Assembly: GCA_031259805.1 (NCBI GenBank)
Contig: JAIRKX010000023.1
Coordinates: 1 to 16,056 of the forward strand
DNA from: Prevotellaceae bacterium
GTDB lineage: Bacteria; Bacteroidota; Bacteroidia; Bacteroidales; UBA932
Direction of reading: 5' to 3'
Length of the DNA stretch: 16,056 nucleotides
Below the pieces are notes generated by a model. It was not told the origin of the DNA and searched no databases. It was given only the letters and a program-made list of their open reading frames with translations. Below are positions 8,152-15,980 of the stretch, piece after piece; position 1 is the stretch's first letter, and each line of letters begins with the position of its first letter. Position numbers and translations under genes: made by a program.

Positions 8152-10200
8152 ATGAAAAAAATAAATAAATTTCTTATGGCCCTGTTTTTGACAGGAGCAG
8201 CCACATTCAGCGCTTGCAGCGATTACCTCGACGTGTCGTCGGAACTGGCGAATAATCTCACCATCGATCAGGTGTTTGAAAATGCCAGCTATGCGAGGCG
8301 CTGGCACGCCAACATTTTTAACTGCATTATCGAATATTCGAGAAATGCTTCTTCGGCCGGCGACTTTCCCAACGGGCAAAATTGCGGCAATCCGTGGTCG
8401 GCTATATCCGGCGAGATGGTCTGTAATTTTGCCCGCACGACGATGGTCTCCGGCTATACGCCCTCCAGCGCGTCGTACCATCGGTGGGCTACGCAGTACC
8501 GGTATATCCGGCAGGCCTTGATATTTCTGGACAGGGTACATCCGATAGGAGCCTCTTCCGGTAGTACCATGCTCCCTGAGGAAGATGTACTCCGTATGAA
8601 AGACGAGGCGAAGTTCCTCATTGCATACGCTTATTTTACCCTGCTCGAACTGTATGGCCCCGTACCGTTAGTAACGGAGATTGCCGACCCGGAAGATGAA
8701 AATATCGACTACCCCCGCGCCCCGATGGATGAAATCATTAACCATATCGACGGCTTATTGGCGGAAGTGATTAACGGGTCGTTACCGATAACGATCAAAA
8801 CCGGTGCCGGATATACGACGAACGAAATGGTGCGTCCGACCAAAGTAGCGGCTTACGCGCTACGCGCCAAATTATGGGTCTATGCCGCGTCGAAGCTGTT
8901 TAACGGCGGTTTTGCCGAAAGCTTGGCCATTACCAATCGCGACGGCACGCGCCTCTTCCCCGATTACTCCGCCGAAAAATGGCAAACAGCCCGAATACGG
9001 CTCGAAGAATTTCTCGACTATGCCCATCTGCAGGGACATAAACTGCACGAAGAATTTTATGCGTCGGGGCCGAACATAGGCCTGTTGGATCCTCACGAAT
9101 CCGTATATCAGGTATTCCAAAAATACAATGACGAGATTATATGGGCTACGGCTTACAACGATTACAGCAATCCCAATAATCAGGAACGTCGTTCAAACCC
9201 GGTTGATGTGTATGCCAGTCCGACCAATTTCGCCAACATCGGCGTATCGCAGGAAACCGTCGATGCGTTTTTCATGAATAACGGACTTTCTATCTACGAC
9301 CCCGGTTCCGGCTATCGGGAAGACGGATTTACGACGGTCAACAACCCCTGCAATGTGGCCAACCGCGCCGATGCGGATATATTCAACATGTACGCCAACC
9401 GCGAGCCGCGTTTCTACGCTTCGGTAGGATACAACGGCAAGAGCTGGCATATCCATGCGACCAACCCGAATTACCTCCAGTGGTTCGGGCGCGGAAAACC
9501 CTCCGGTATTGCCGGCGGAGAAAACTGGCCTCGCGCCGGCTATTTGATGTATAAATTCAAACACCGGAGAATTGCACAGGGAACCACCTCCATTACGGTC
9601 AATGGCACGGCTTATCCCGTCTATACTTCATGGTCGCGGCCGTCCATCATCTTCCGCCTGGCCGATTTCTACCTTTATTACGCGGAGGTATTGAACGAAA
9701 TCGACCCGAGCAATCCGTTAATCATCGAATACATTGACAGGGTAAGGGCGCGCGCCGGTATTCCGACCTACGTCGATTTGGCCGACGCGGGAACAAAAAC
9801 AGGCGTGATCGGAAATAAGGACGCGCAATTTAAGGCGATTGTGCAGGAACGGCACGTGGAATTCCTCGGCGAAGGACAACGCTGGTTCGATATGCGCCGG
9901 TGGATGATTTGCGAACCCACTGCGGCCAATCAACTGAAGAATGGCGGAGTCGATGGCGACATGACACAGATTTCCGGCATGTTTATGAACGGCTTCGATA
10001 ATGTGTCCATACAGGTAGGCAGTGAATGGACGCAGACCCGTCCACTGGGAAGTCCTGACTCGTTTTATAATCGTACATCGCTGGAAAACCGCCGGTGGTC
10101 GAAAGAATACTACTGGTATCCCGTGCCGCAGAACGAAATCAATAAAAGTCGCGGACACTTGCTGGTACAGAACCCGCTATGGCCGGCGGTGCTGGAATAA
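8152..10200 (+). CDS. susD: SusD/RagB-type nutrient-binding outer-membrane lipoprotein
   Basis: 682 residues, longer than most SusD proteins (about 500-600). It is the lid of the SusC transporter and binds the glycan at the cell surface. The lipoprotein signal is MKKINKFLMALFLTGAATFS-A|C, with Cys22, followed by SDYLDV, a very common SusD start. TPR-like helical parts are present; the C-terminal RagB/SusD signature is clear in ERHVEFLGEGQRWFDMRRW (about residue 565) and in the terminal YWYPVPQNEINKS. The extra length lies mainly in loops of the middle region (about 270-470). It directly follows susC and precedes the ThuA-like gene by 15 bp, but an intrinsic terminator lies just inside that next gene, so susD probably marks the end of the most abundant transcript. 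Confidence 0.95.
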   Translation: MKKINKFLMALFLTGAATFSACSDYLDVSSELANNLTIDQVFENASYARRWHANIFNCIIEYSRNASSAGDFPNGQNCGNPWSAISGEMVCNFARTTMVSGYTPSSASYHRWATQYRYIRQALIFLDRVHPIGASSGSTMLPEEDVLRMKDEAKFLIAYAYFTLLELYGPVPLVTEIADPEDENIDYPRAPMDEIINHIDGLLAEVINGSLPITIKTGAGYTTNEMVRPTKVAAYALRAKLWVYAASKLFNGGFAESLAITNRDGTRLFPDYSAEKWQTARIRLEEFLDYAHLQGHKLHEEFYASGPNIGLLDPHESVYQVFQKYNDEIIWATAYNDYSNPNNQERRSNPVDVYASPTNFANIGVSQETVDAFFMNNGLSIYDPGSGYREDGFTTVNNPCNVANRADADIFNMYANREPRFYASVGYNGKSWHIHATNPNYLQWFGRGKPSGIAGGENWPRAGYLMYKFKHRRIAQGTTSITVNGTAYPVYTSWSRPSIIFRLADFYLYYAEVLNEIDPSNPLIIEYIDRVRARAGIPTYVDLADAGTKTGVIGNKDAQFKAIVQERHVEFLGEGQRWFDMRRWMICEPTAANQLKNGGVDGDMTQISGMFMNGFDNVSIQVGSEWTQTRPLGSPDSFYNRTSLENRRWSKEYYWYPVPQNEINKSRGHLLVQNPLWPAVLE

Positions 10201-10215
10201 CCATATCCTGTGAAA

Positions 10216-11016
10216 ATGATACCGAACGCTATAAAAGCCTCCTTATTTCCCTTCCGGCGAACAGGGAGGCTTTTTTTATTAGGGCTATTTTGCGTAAGCG
10301 GCGCGCTGCGTGCACAAACCGGCATACTGGTGCTTACCGAACGCGGCGGACAGCATGAAAGTTTTGCGGTGGTCGCACTCGACTGGTTACACGAACAGGC
10401 GGCGGCGTACGACTACTCCCTCTGCGTAATTAATAATACGCGGCCTATCACGGCGGAATACCTTTCGCAGTTTGCGCTGATCATACAGTTGGATTATCCC
10501 CCCTATACATGGAGCGAAGAAGCGATGCGGGCGTTGGAGCAGTACATCGACGAAGGGCGCGGCGGCTGGATCGGCTTTCACCACGCTACGCTGTTGGGCG
10601 ATTTTGACGGCTGGCCCCTGTGGCGCTGGTTTTCCGACTTCATGGGAGGCATCCGTTTTAAAAACTATATCCGCGAAACAGCTGCCGGCACGGTACGGGT
10701 AGAAGCCCCCGAGCATCCGGTCATGCAGGGCATAGCCCCTACCTTCACGCTCCCCGACGACGAATGGTACACCTTCGACCGCAACCCACGCCCGAATGTA
10801 CGGGTATTGGCTACGGTGGACGAAGACAGCTATTACCCGCCTGCATCTGTCAAAATGGGCGACCATCCCGTAATATGGATCAACGAAGCCAAAAAAGCGC
10901 CAAATGTCTATTTCCTCTTCGGGCACAGTGGCACGTTGTTTGATGCCCCCGATTTTGTTAAACTGTTTTCAAATGCCATACAATGGACTATCGTCAGAGA
11001 GGCATCCGTAGAATAA
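10216..11016 (+). CDS. Secreted ThuA-like protein
   Basis: About 266 residues from the ATG at 10216; a GTG at 10210 in frame is the alternative. A signal peptide follows an Arg-rich start (RRTGRLFLLGLFCVSGALRA|Q), so the protein is exported. The mature part is one ThuA-like domain with the class I glutamine-amidotransferase-like fold: the opening strand ILVLTERGGQHESF, then GGWIGFHHAT, HPVMQGI, DEWYTFDRNPR, HPVIWINE and the closing YFLFGHSG with FVKLFSNAIQW. ThuA was first described in trehalose utilization in rhizobia; in Bacteroidetes such domains are common in sugar loci, and a role on oxidised (keto) sugars has been proposed, but the reaction here is unknown. It is a paralogue of the N-terminal half of the next protein. 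An intrinsic terminator overlaps its signal-peptide codons. Family assignment is good, function open. Confidence 0.85.
   Translation: MIPNAIKASLFPFRRTGRLFLLGLFCVSGALRAQTGILVLTERGGQHESFAVVALDWLHEQAAAYDYSLCVINNTRPITAEYLSQFALIIQLDYPPYTWSEEAMRALEQYIDEGRGGWIGFHHATLLGDFDGWPLWRWFSDFMGGIRFKNYIRETAAGTVRVEAPEHPVMQGIAPTFTLPDDEWYTFDRNPRPNVRVLATVDEDSYYPPASVKMGDHPVIWINEAKKAPNVYFLFGHSGTLFDAPDFVKLFSNAIQWTIVREASVE
10233..10277 (+). terminator. Intrinsic terminator inside the start of the ThuA-like gene
   Basis: AAAAGCCTCC (10233-10242) and GGAGGCTTTT (10265-10274) form a perfect 10-bp stem with a 22-nt loop, followed by an unbroken run of seven T (10271-10277). It starts 33 bp after the susD stop codon, where a terminator is expected, but lies in codons 6-21 of the ThuA-like gene, within its signal peptide. 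A ribosome translating this gene would melt the stem, so termination should depend on whether the gene is translated. Confidence 0.7.
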
Positions 11017-11028
11017 ATAAATAGAAAG

Positions 11029-12735
11029 ATGAATATCGTTAAACGAACATGGAGCTTAGCGCTGTTATTATTGCCGGTAATAACGACCGTATATGCACAA
11101 AACGCCCGGCAACCGCGATTCCCGCGATTTAAAATAATAGCGTTTTATAACGAACGGGTCGAACCGCCTCATGTGGACTTTGCGCATGAGGCGATAGCCT
11201 TTTTCAAAGACCTGACCATCGGGAACGGGTTTGTGTTTGACGCCACAACCGACATGAACGACCTGCACGCCGAGAAGCTCGCCGGCTACGACATCGTGAT
11301 GATGCTTAATGACGTCCCGCACGGAGCGGCGCAGCGGCGGGCGCTCGAAGAGTATATGAAAAACGGCGGGGCGTGGTGGGGCTTTCACGTAGCCGCCTAT
11401 AACGACCGCCACACGCAGTGGCCATGGTTGCTGGAATTGCTGGGTGGCGGCGTATTTTGGCGCAACAGCTGGCCGGCGATACCGGCAAAATTAACGATCG
11501 ACGACCCCGCCCATCCGGTGGCAAAAGCCATGCCTGCGAGTTTCATCGCCCCAAGTAACGAATGGTACCAATGGACGCCAAGCCCCCGCCAAAACCCCAA
11601 AATAAAAGTACTGGCATCCTTATCGCCGGAAAATTACCCGTTAGGAATAAAAGACATTGTCCCCGACGGCGACCTTCCTGTTGTATGGACAAATACCGAC
11701 TACCGCATGATTTATTTTAACATGGGGCATTGCAAAGGCGCTTTCGACGACGCTACGCAGAATCAACTTTTCGTCAACGCCCTGCAGTGGCTGGCCGGAC
11801 TGCACCGCAAAACGATCGTCGCCTACGTAACCTCTTGGAGCGACATTATGCCCGACCCTGCGTACATGACCCACATCAATTACGCATTCGGCCATGTCAA
11901 CCGGACGTTCGACGGCATCCGCATCGACAACCCCGACCGCTTGCGCGCACTGGCAGCGCTCAAGCAGGAAGCGCCCCAGCTACGGGTACTGCTCTCGATA
12001 GGCGGATGGGGGAGTGGACGATTCAGCGAAATGGCCGCCGTCGACTCGCTACGCATCGCATTCAGCCGCGACTGTCGGCGAATAATCGACGAGTTCGGAT
12101 TAGACGGAATCGACATTGACTGGGAATACCCCACCAGCAGCGGCGCCGGCATATCACACTCCCCCGAAGACACCAAAAACTACACCCTGCTGATGCGCGA
12201 CATCCGCGCCGCCATCGGCAATCGCCATCTGCTTACGCTCGCCTCGTCGGCAGGCGCAGGATACATTGATTTCCCCGCCATCGAACCCTGCATCGACTTT
12301 GTCAACATCATGACCTACGACATGGGACAAGCGCCCAAACACCATGCGGCCATGTACCGCTCGGAAATGACCGGCTGGAAATCGTGCGACGAAGCCGTCG
12401 CCGCACACCGGAGCGCCGGACTGCCCGCATCCAAATTAGTCTTGGGCGTCCCCTTTTACGGACGCGCCCGCGGCGACCTGCCCGATTTTATTGACTATGC
12501 AAAAATCACAGCCCTCAACGGATACACCCCGATGTGGGACGATACGGCAAAATGCCCCTACCTGACCAACAGCCACGGCGACGTCGTCTGCTCCTACGAA
12601 ACCCCGCAATCCATTGCCATCAAATGCCAATATGTAATCCGCGAAAAACTGCGGGGAATGATGTACTGGGATTATGCCGCCGACGACGCCGACGGCACAC
12701 TGCGTAAAAGCGTCTACAACGGATTAAACCAATAA
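11029..12735 (+). CDS. Secreted ThuA-GH18 fusion (chitinase-like glycoside hydrolase)
   Basis: 568 residues with a signal peptide (cut at VYA|Q, residue 23). Residues about 33-258 are a ThuA-like domain (IIAFYNERVE, GAWWGFHVAAY, HPVAKAM, EWYQWTPSPRQNP, LPVVWTN, MIYFNMGHCKG, NALQWLAGL) related to the preceding protein. Residues about 260-568 are a GH18 domain: LRVLLSIGGWGSG, the catalytic motif LDGIDIDWEYP with D359, D362, D364 and the proton donor E366 all present, then VNIMTYDMGQ, LGVPFYGRA and GMMYWDYAADD. GH18 enzymes cut beta-1,4 GlcNAc linkages in chitin-like chains or N-glycan cores with the N-acetyl group as nucleophile. The LGVPFYGR and MMYWDY segments look more like chitinases than ENGases. 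It is 12 bp downstream of the ThuA gene. Hydrolase identity is secure, substrate is inferred. Confidence 0.92.
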   Translation: MNIVKRTWSLALLLLPVITTVYAQNARQPRFPRFKIIAFYNERVEPPHVDFAHEAIAFFKDLTIGNGFVFDATTDMNDLHAEKLAGYDIVMMLNDVPHGAAQRRALEEYMKNGGAWWGFHVAAYNDRHTQWPWLLELLGGGVFWRNSWPAIPAKLTIDDPAHPVAKAMPASFIAPSNEWYQWTPSPRQNPKIKVLASLSPENYPLGIKDIVPDGDLPVVWTNTDYRMIYFNMGHCKGAFDDATQNQLFVNALQWLAGLHRKTIVAYVTSWSDIMPDPAYMTHINYAFGHVNRTFDGIRIDNPDRLRALAALKQEAPQLRVLLSIGGWGSGRFSEMAAVDSLRIAFSRDCRRIIDEFGLDGIDIDWEYPTSSGAGISHSPEDTKNYTLLMRDIRAAIGNRHLLTLASSAGAGYIDFPAIEPCIDFVNIMTYDMGQAPKHHAAMYRSEMTGWKSCDEAVAAHRSAGLPASKLVLGVPFYGRARGDLPDFIDYAKITALNGYTPMWDDTAKCPYLTNSHGDVVCSYETPQSIAIKCQYVIREKLRGMMYWDYAADDADGTLRKSVYNGLNQ

Positions 12736-12747
12736 ACACCTCCCAAA

Positions 12748-13950
12748 ATGAAAATACTACCCCTTTTATTACTGCTATTCGTAACACCTGCCAAAGCGCA
12801 ATGGCTCTGGGACACGAACCAAATGCAAGCCATCAAAAAACAACTCCACACGCCCGCCTGCGCCCCGGCTTACCAGGCCTTATTACGGCAGGCAGAACGA
12901 GCGCTACAACAAAAAAGCCCGACGGTAACCGACAAAGAAACCATCCCGCCAAGCGGCGATAAACGCGACTACATGAGCCTGAGCCGCTATTGGTGGCCTG
13001 ACCCGCAACGCCCCGACGGGATGCCTTACATCAACAAAGACGGCCAATCGAACCCCGAACTGAATAACTATGACCGGAACCGGCTGGGAACAATGTGCGC
13101 AGCGGTAAACACCCTGTCGCTCGCCTACTTTTACAGCCACAACGAACAGTATGCCGCGAAAGCCGCCGAACACCTGCGGACGTGGTTCATCGACTCCGCA
13201 ACCCGCATGAACCCACACCTCGAATACGCACAATTCATCCCCGGACGGGACGGCTCAAAAGGTCGCCCCGAAGGAGGCATTGACTCGTACTCCTTCGTCG
13301 AAATGCTAAACTCGGTCGAACTATTGGCCGGCTCCCCCCATTTCCCGGATAGCGACAAGCAACAGCTGCAACAATGGTTCGGCGAATTCGCCCGCTGGCG
13401 ACAAACAAGCACGCTGGGAAAACAATCCGGCGACGCGAAAAACAATCACGGCACATCGTCCGACGCACAAGTAGCCGCCTTCCTGCTCTTCGCCGGCGAC
13501 ACGACCGGAGCGCTGAAAATTATCGACGAATTTCCACAAAAAAGAATATTCCCACAAATCGAACCCGACGGACGGCAACCATTCGAACTCTGGCGGACAC
13601 TCGCCTTCCACTACTCCGAATACAACCTCAGCCACATGTTCGACCTGCTCACCCTGGCCCAAAAATTAGGAAAAAACACCTGCAAAGCAACCTCGCCGGA
13701 CGGCAGAAGCTTCTACAAAGCCGTTGACTACCTCGCCTCCTTCTTAGGAAAAGACGTATCGGAATGGCCCTATCAACAAATCAGCGGCTGGAACGAAAAA
13801 CAACAGGACCTGTGCGACCTCCTCTACCGGATCGCCACCCTCGACCCTTCCCGCACCGACTACTTAGAACTATACAAACAACACTCCACAAACAAAAAAG
13901 ACAACCGAATAACACTACTATACGGAACCACACCCACAATTAACCATTAA
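12748..13950 (+). CDS. Secreted alginate-lyase-superfamily protein (putative polysaccharide lyase)
   Basis: 400 residues with a signal peptide (KILPLLLLLFVTPAKA|Q). The mature protein matches the Alginate_lyase superfamily (alpha/alpha toroid): DYMSLSRYWWPDP and PYINKDG (residues about 71-95), NRLGTMCAAVNTLSLAYF, AAEHLRTWFID, PRPEGGIDS-like GRPEGGIDSYSF, and the key NNHGTSSDAQ (N232, N233, H234). H234 and Y289 (in WRTLAFHYSEYNL) are the likely catalytic His-Tyr pair, N233 a likely carboxylate neutraliser. Families PL5 and PL38 share this fold; they split alginate or related uronate polymers by beta-elimination, so a uronate polymer is the probable substrate. Many relatives have WY where this protein has SS after NNHGT. 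It is 12 bp after the GH18 gene and ends the run. Codon use is markedly C- and A-rich compared with susC. Confidence 0.85.
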   Translation: MKILPLLLLLFVTPAKAQWLWDTNQMQAIKKQLHTPACAPAYQALLRQAERALQQKSPTVTDKETIPPSGDKRDYMSLSRYWWPDPQRPDGMPYINKDGQSNPELNNYDRNRLGTMCAAVNTLSLAYFYSHNEQYAAKAAEHLRTWFIDSATRMNPHLEYAQFIPGRDGSKGRPEGGIDSYSFVEMLNSVELLAGSPHFPDSDKQQLQQWFGEFARWRQTSTLGKQSGDAKNNHGTSSDAQVAAFLLFAGDTTGALKIIDEFPQKRIFPQIEPDGRQPFELWRTLAFHYSEYNLSHMFDLLTLAQKLGKNTCKATSPDGRSFYKAVDYLASFLGKDVSEWPYQQISGWNEKQQDLCDLLYRIATLDPSRTDYLELYKQHSTNKKDNRITLLYGTTPTINH

Positions 13951-13969
13951 CCATTAACCATTAACCATT
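13939..13969. repeat. Heptanucleotide array (ATTAACC)4 at convergent gene ends
   Basis: Four exact copies of ATTAACC (13939-13966) plus ATT. The stop codon of the lyase gene (TAA, 13948-13950) lies in copy 2 and the stop codon of cysS (TTA on this strand, 13954-13956) in copy 3. Because 7 is one more than a multiple of 3, the array gives TAA in every frame on both strands. No terminator hairpin is seen between the convergent genes, which are 3 bp apart. Confidence 0.9.
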
Positions 13970-15447
13970 GACCACACGCTTCCCTCCTTCGTATCCTTTA
14001 CAGCGACGCCCAACCGCGTCAACTCATCGCGGATACGGTCGCCGGTAGCAAAATCGCGATTCGCTTTAGCCGTTGCCCGCACATCGAGAATCATACGGAT
14101 AAGGCCGTCGAGCAGGCCGACCTGACCGGATGCCTGCCGGTCGTCGCGCAGCCCGAGAATATTTACCATCACCTCGTCAAACAATTCCTTCAGCACAGTA
14201 ACAGCATCCTCCGAAAGCGGCTCCTTTTTATCGTTAACCGCATTAATCAGACGGACGGCGTCGAACAAATGCGCAATAGCTACGGGCGTATTAAGATCGT
14301 CGTCCAGCGCGGCGAATACCTTTTCGACAATCTCCGCCACCGCCGCCGCGTTAGCCCCGGTTGCCTCCGGCGCCACCGCTGTCGGCGTCGGCGTTAGCGT
14401 CGACAGCGTTTGGACAGCTTCGAGCAGTCGCCGCAACCCCCTCTCGGCTGCCTGCAGGGCCTCGTTACTAAAATCAAGCGTACTGCGGTAATGCGCCTGC
14501 AAAATAAAAAACCGTATGGACATAGGCGTATAGGCCTGTGCCAGCAATGGATTGTGGCCGGTAAAAAAATCCTCCAGCATAATAGAATTACCCAACGACT
14601 TGCCCATCTTCTGCCCGTTGACCGTAATCATATTATTATGCATCCAATAGCGGCAGGGCGGCTGACCGCTCGCAATCTGCGACTGGGCAATCTCCGACTC
14701 ATGGTGCGGAAACTGCAAATCCATCCCCCCGCCGTGAATATCGAACTGCTCGCCCAAATACTTACGCCCCATCGCCGAACACTCCAAATGCCACCCCGGA
14801 AACCCCTCGCTCCACGGCGAACGCCAACGCATGATATGCTCCGGCTGCGCCCGTTTCCAAAGAGCAAAATCCGCCGGATGCCGCTTCTCATCCCGCCCCT
14901 CGAGATTATCGCGCGTAGCCGACAGCAACTTGTCCACCTCCCGCCCCGACAGTATGCCATAATGATAATGCGCCCCGTACTTCGCCACATCAAAATACAC
15001 CGACCCGTTGACCACATAAGCATACCCGGCATCCAGCACCTGCTGCACCATCTCGATTTGCTCCATAATATGCCCCGACGCCGTCGGCTCGATACTTGGC
15101 CGCCGCACATTCAACGCATCCATCATATCATGATAGCGGTCGGTATAATACTTCGCCACCTCCATCGGCTCAAGCTGCTCAAGCCGCGCCTTTTTCAGCA
15201 ACTTATCCTCGCCGTCGTCGGAATCATTCTCCAGATGCCCGACATCGGTAATATTACGCACATAGCGCACCCGATAATTCAAATGCAACAAATAACGAAA
15301 CAAAATATCGAACGATATAGCCGACCGCGCATGCCCCAGATGCGGATCGCCATAGACCGTCGGCCCGCACACATACATCCCCACATACGGCGGATGCAAC
15401 GGCTCGAACGATTCTTTTTGACGGGTAAGTGTATTGTAGATAGTCAT
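13954..15447 (-). CDS. cysS: Cysteinyl-tRNA synthetase
   Basis: Class I synthetase that attaches cysteine to tRNA-Cys. From the ATG at 15447 (MTIYNTLTRQ) it has 497 residues, a normal length. An ATG at 15486 is in frame, but it overlaps the -7 promoter element, so the downstream start is correct. Visible motifs: MYVCGPTVYGDPHLGHARS, with the HIGH-type signature as HLGH and the first zinc-binding Cys; GWHLECSAM with the second Cys and FPHHE with zinc-ligand His; WMHNNMITVNGQKMGKSLGN containing the KMSKS-type loop (KMGKS); and the C-terminal DALR-like helical domain with DDLNTP. An Ala/Thr/Pro-rich insertion lies at about residues 350-375. It is transcribed towards the utilization locus and converges on the lyase gene. 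The last residues (SMVNG) are encoded by the heptad array. Confidence 0.97.
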   Translation of the reverse strand: MTIYNTLTRQKESFEPLHPPYVGMYVCGPTVYGDPHLGHARSAISFDILFRYLLHLNYRVRYVRNITDVGHLENDSDDGEDKLLKKARLEQLEPMEVAKYYTDRYHDMMDALNVRRPSIEPTASGHIMEQIEMVQQVLDAGYAYVVNGSVYFDVAKYGAHYHYGILSGREVDKLLSATRDNLEGRDEKRHPADFALWKRAQPEHIMRWRSPWSEGFPGWHLECSAMGRKYLGEQFDIHGGGMDLQFPHHESEIAQSQIASGQPPCRYWMHNNMITVNGQKMGKSLGNSIMLEDFFTGHNPLLAQAYTPMSIRFFILQAHYRSTLDFSNEALQAAERGLRRLLEAVQTLSTLTPTPTAVAPEATGANAAAVAEIVEKVFAALDDDLNTPVAIAHLFDAVRLINAVNDKKEPLSEDAVTVLKELFDEVMVNILGLRDDRQASGQVGLLDGLIRMILDVRATAKANRDFATGDRIRDELTRLGVAVKDTKEGSVWSMVNG

Positions 15448-15483
15448 CTTTACGATTTTTAATTGATTCTCTCTTTTCGAATG

Positions 15484-15491
15484 CAAAGGTA
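15484..15491 (-). promoter_or_regulatory. -7 element of the cysS promoter
   Basis: On the minus strand TACCTTTG reads from 15491 to 15484, an exact match to the Bacteroidetes -7 consensus. A -33 TTTG at the expected distance (around 15512) is not evident, the region being all A/T. Transcription would start near 15477, about 30 nt before the ATG at 15447; this rules out the in-frame ATG at 15486 as the start. Confidence 0.65.
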
Positions 15492-15525
15492 CATTTTTTA
15501 ATAAATATAAATTTTATAAAAAATA

Positions 15526-15556
15526 TTTGCAATATGTAAAAAAAGTACTACCTTTG
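15526..15556 (+). promoter_or_regulatory. Promoter of the tRNA-Glu / rpsT transcript
   Basis: TTTG (15526-15529), 19 bp, TACCTTTG (15549-15556): full consensus match. It is divergent from the cysS promoter, whose -7 element lies 34 bp to the left. Transcription would start near 15563, about 36 nt before the mature tRNA end at 15599. No promoter is seen between the tRNA and rpsT, so they are probably co-transcribed. Confidence 0.8.
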
Positions 15557-15598
15557 CAGCTCCAAACGAACAAAATAATGTGTGGGGTCAATTAAAAA

Positions 15599-15670
15599 GG
15601 TCTGTTCATCTAAGGGTTAGGATTCAAGATTTTCATTCTTGCCATAGGGGTTCGAATCCCCTACAGACTA
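15599..15670 (+). tRNA. tRNA-Glu (anticodon UUC)
   Basis: Full cloverleaf of 72 nt without encoded CCA. Acceptor stem GGTCTGT (15599-15605) pairs with ACAGACT (15663-15669), with a G-U at the first pair; discriminator A at 15670. D-arm ATCT/GGAT around AAGGGTTA. Anticodon stem CAAGA/TCTTG (15625-15629, 15637-15641) with loop TTTTCAT, so the anticodon is TTC at 15632-15634, reading GAA and GAG. T-arm AGGGG-TTCGAAT-CCCCT. Very high confidence. Confidence 0.98.
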
Positions 15671-15694
15671 CGAAAATAAAAAATGGAAAGAAAT

Positions 15695-15952
15695 ATGGCA
15701 AATCATAAATCAGCAGAAAAACGTTTTCGTCAAAGTGAAAAACGCCGGTTACACAACCGCTACTATGCGCGTACCACCCGCAATGCCATCAAAGCCTTGC
15801 GCAATACGACCGATAAGGCGGCTGCCGTAGCGTTACTGCCAAAAGTATCGAAGATGCTGGATAAATTGGCAAAAATCAATGTCATTCACAAAAACAAAGC
15901 CGCCAACCTCAAAAGCAGCTTGGCAATCTATGTAAACAAATTAGCCGCATAA
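15695..15952 (+). CDS. rpsT: 30S ribosomal protein S20
   Basis: S20 binds 16S rRNA and helps assemble the 30S subunit. From the ATG at 15695 the protein is MANHKSAEKRFRQ..., 85 residues, the usual length and start for the family; an in-frame ATG at 15683 would add only four atypical residues. It is basic and fully helical in character, with KRRLHNRYYARTTRNAIK near residues 16-33 and MLDKLAKINVIHKNKAANLKS near the C-terminus, both typical of Bacteroidetes S20. It begins 24 bp after the tRNA-Glu gene and is probably on the same transcript. Identification is secure. Confidence 0.97.
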   Translation: MANHKSAEKRFRQSEKRRLHNRYYARTTRNAIKALRNTTDKAAAVALLPKVSKMLDKLAKINVIHKNKAANLKSSLAIYVNKLAA

Positions 15953-15980
15953 AGGCGACCAATCATGAGGTGCAAACAAA

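Noticed and set aside
14410..15462. 350-codon plus-strand ORF opposite cysS
   Set aside because: Its sequence is His/Ile/Arg-rich with no domain character, and the opposite strand is an unmistakable cysteinyl-tRNA synthetase; it is an antisense shadow.
15448..15486. Upstream in-frame ATG (15486) for cysS
   Set aside because: It overlaps the -7 promoter element on the same strand, and family members start at the MTIYNTL position.
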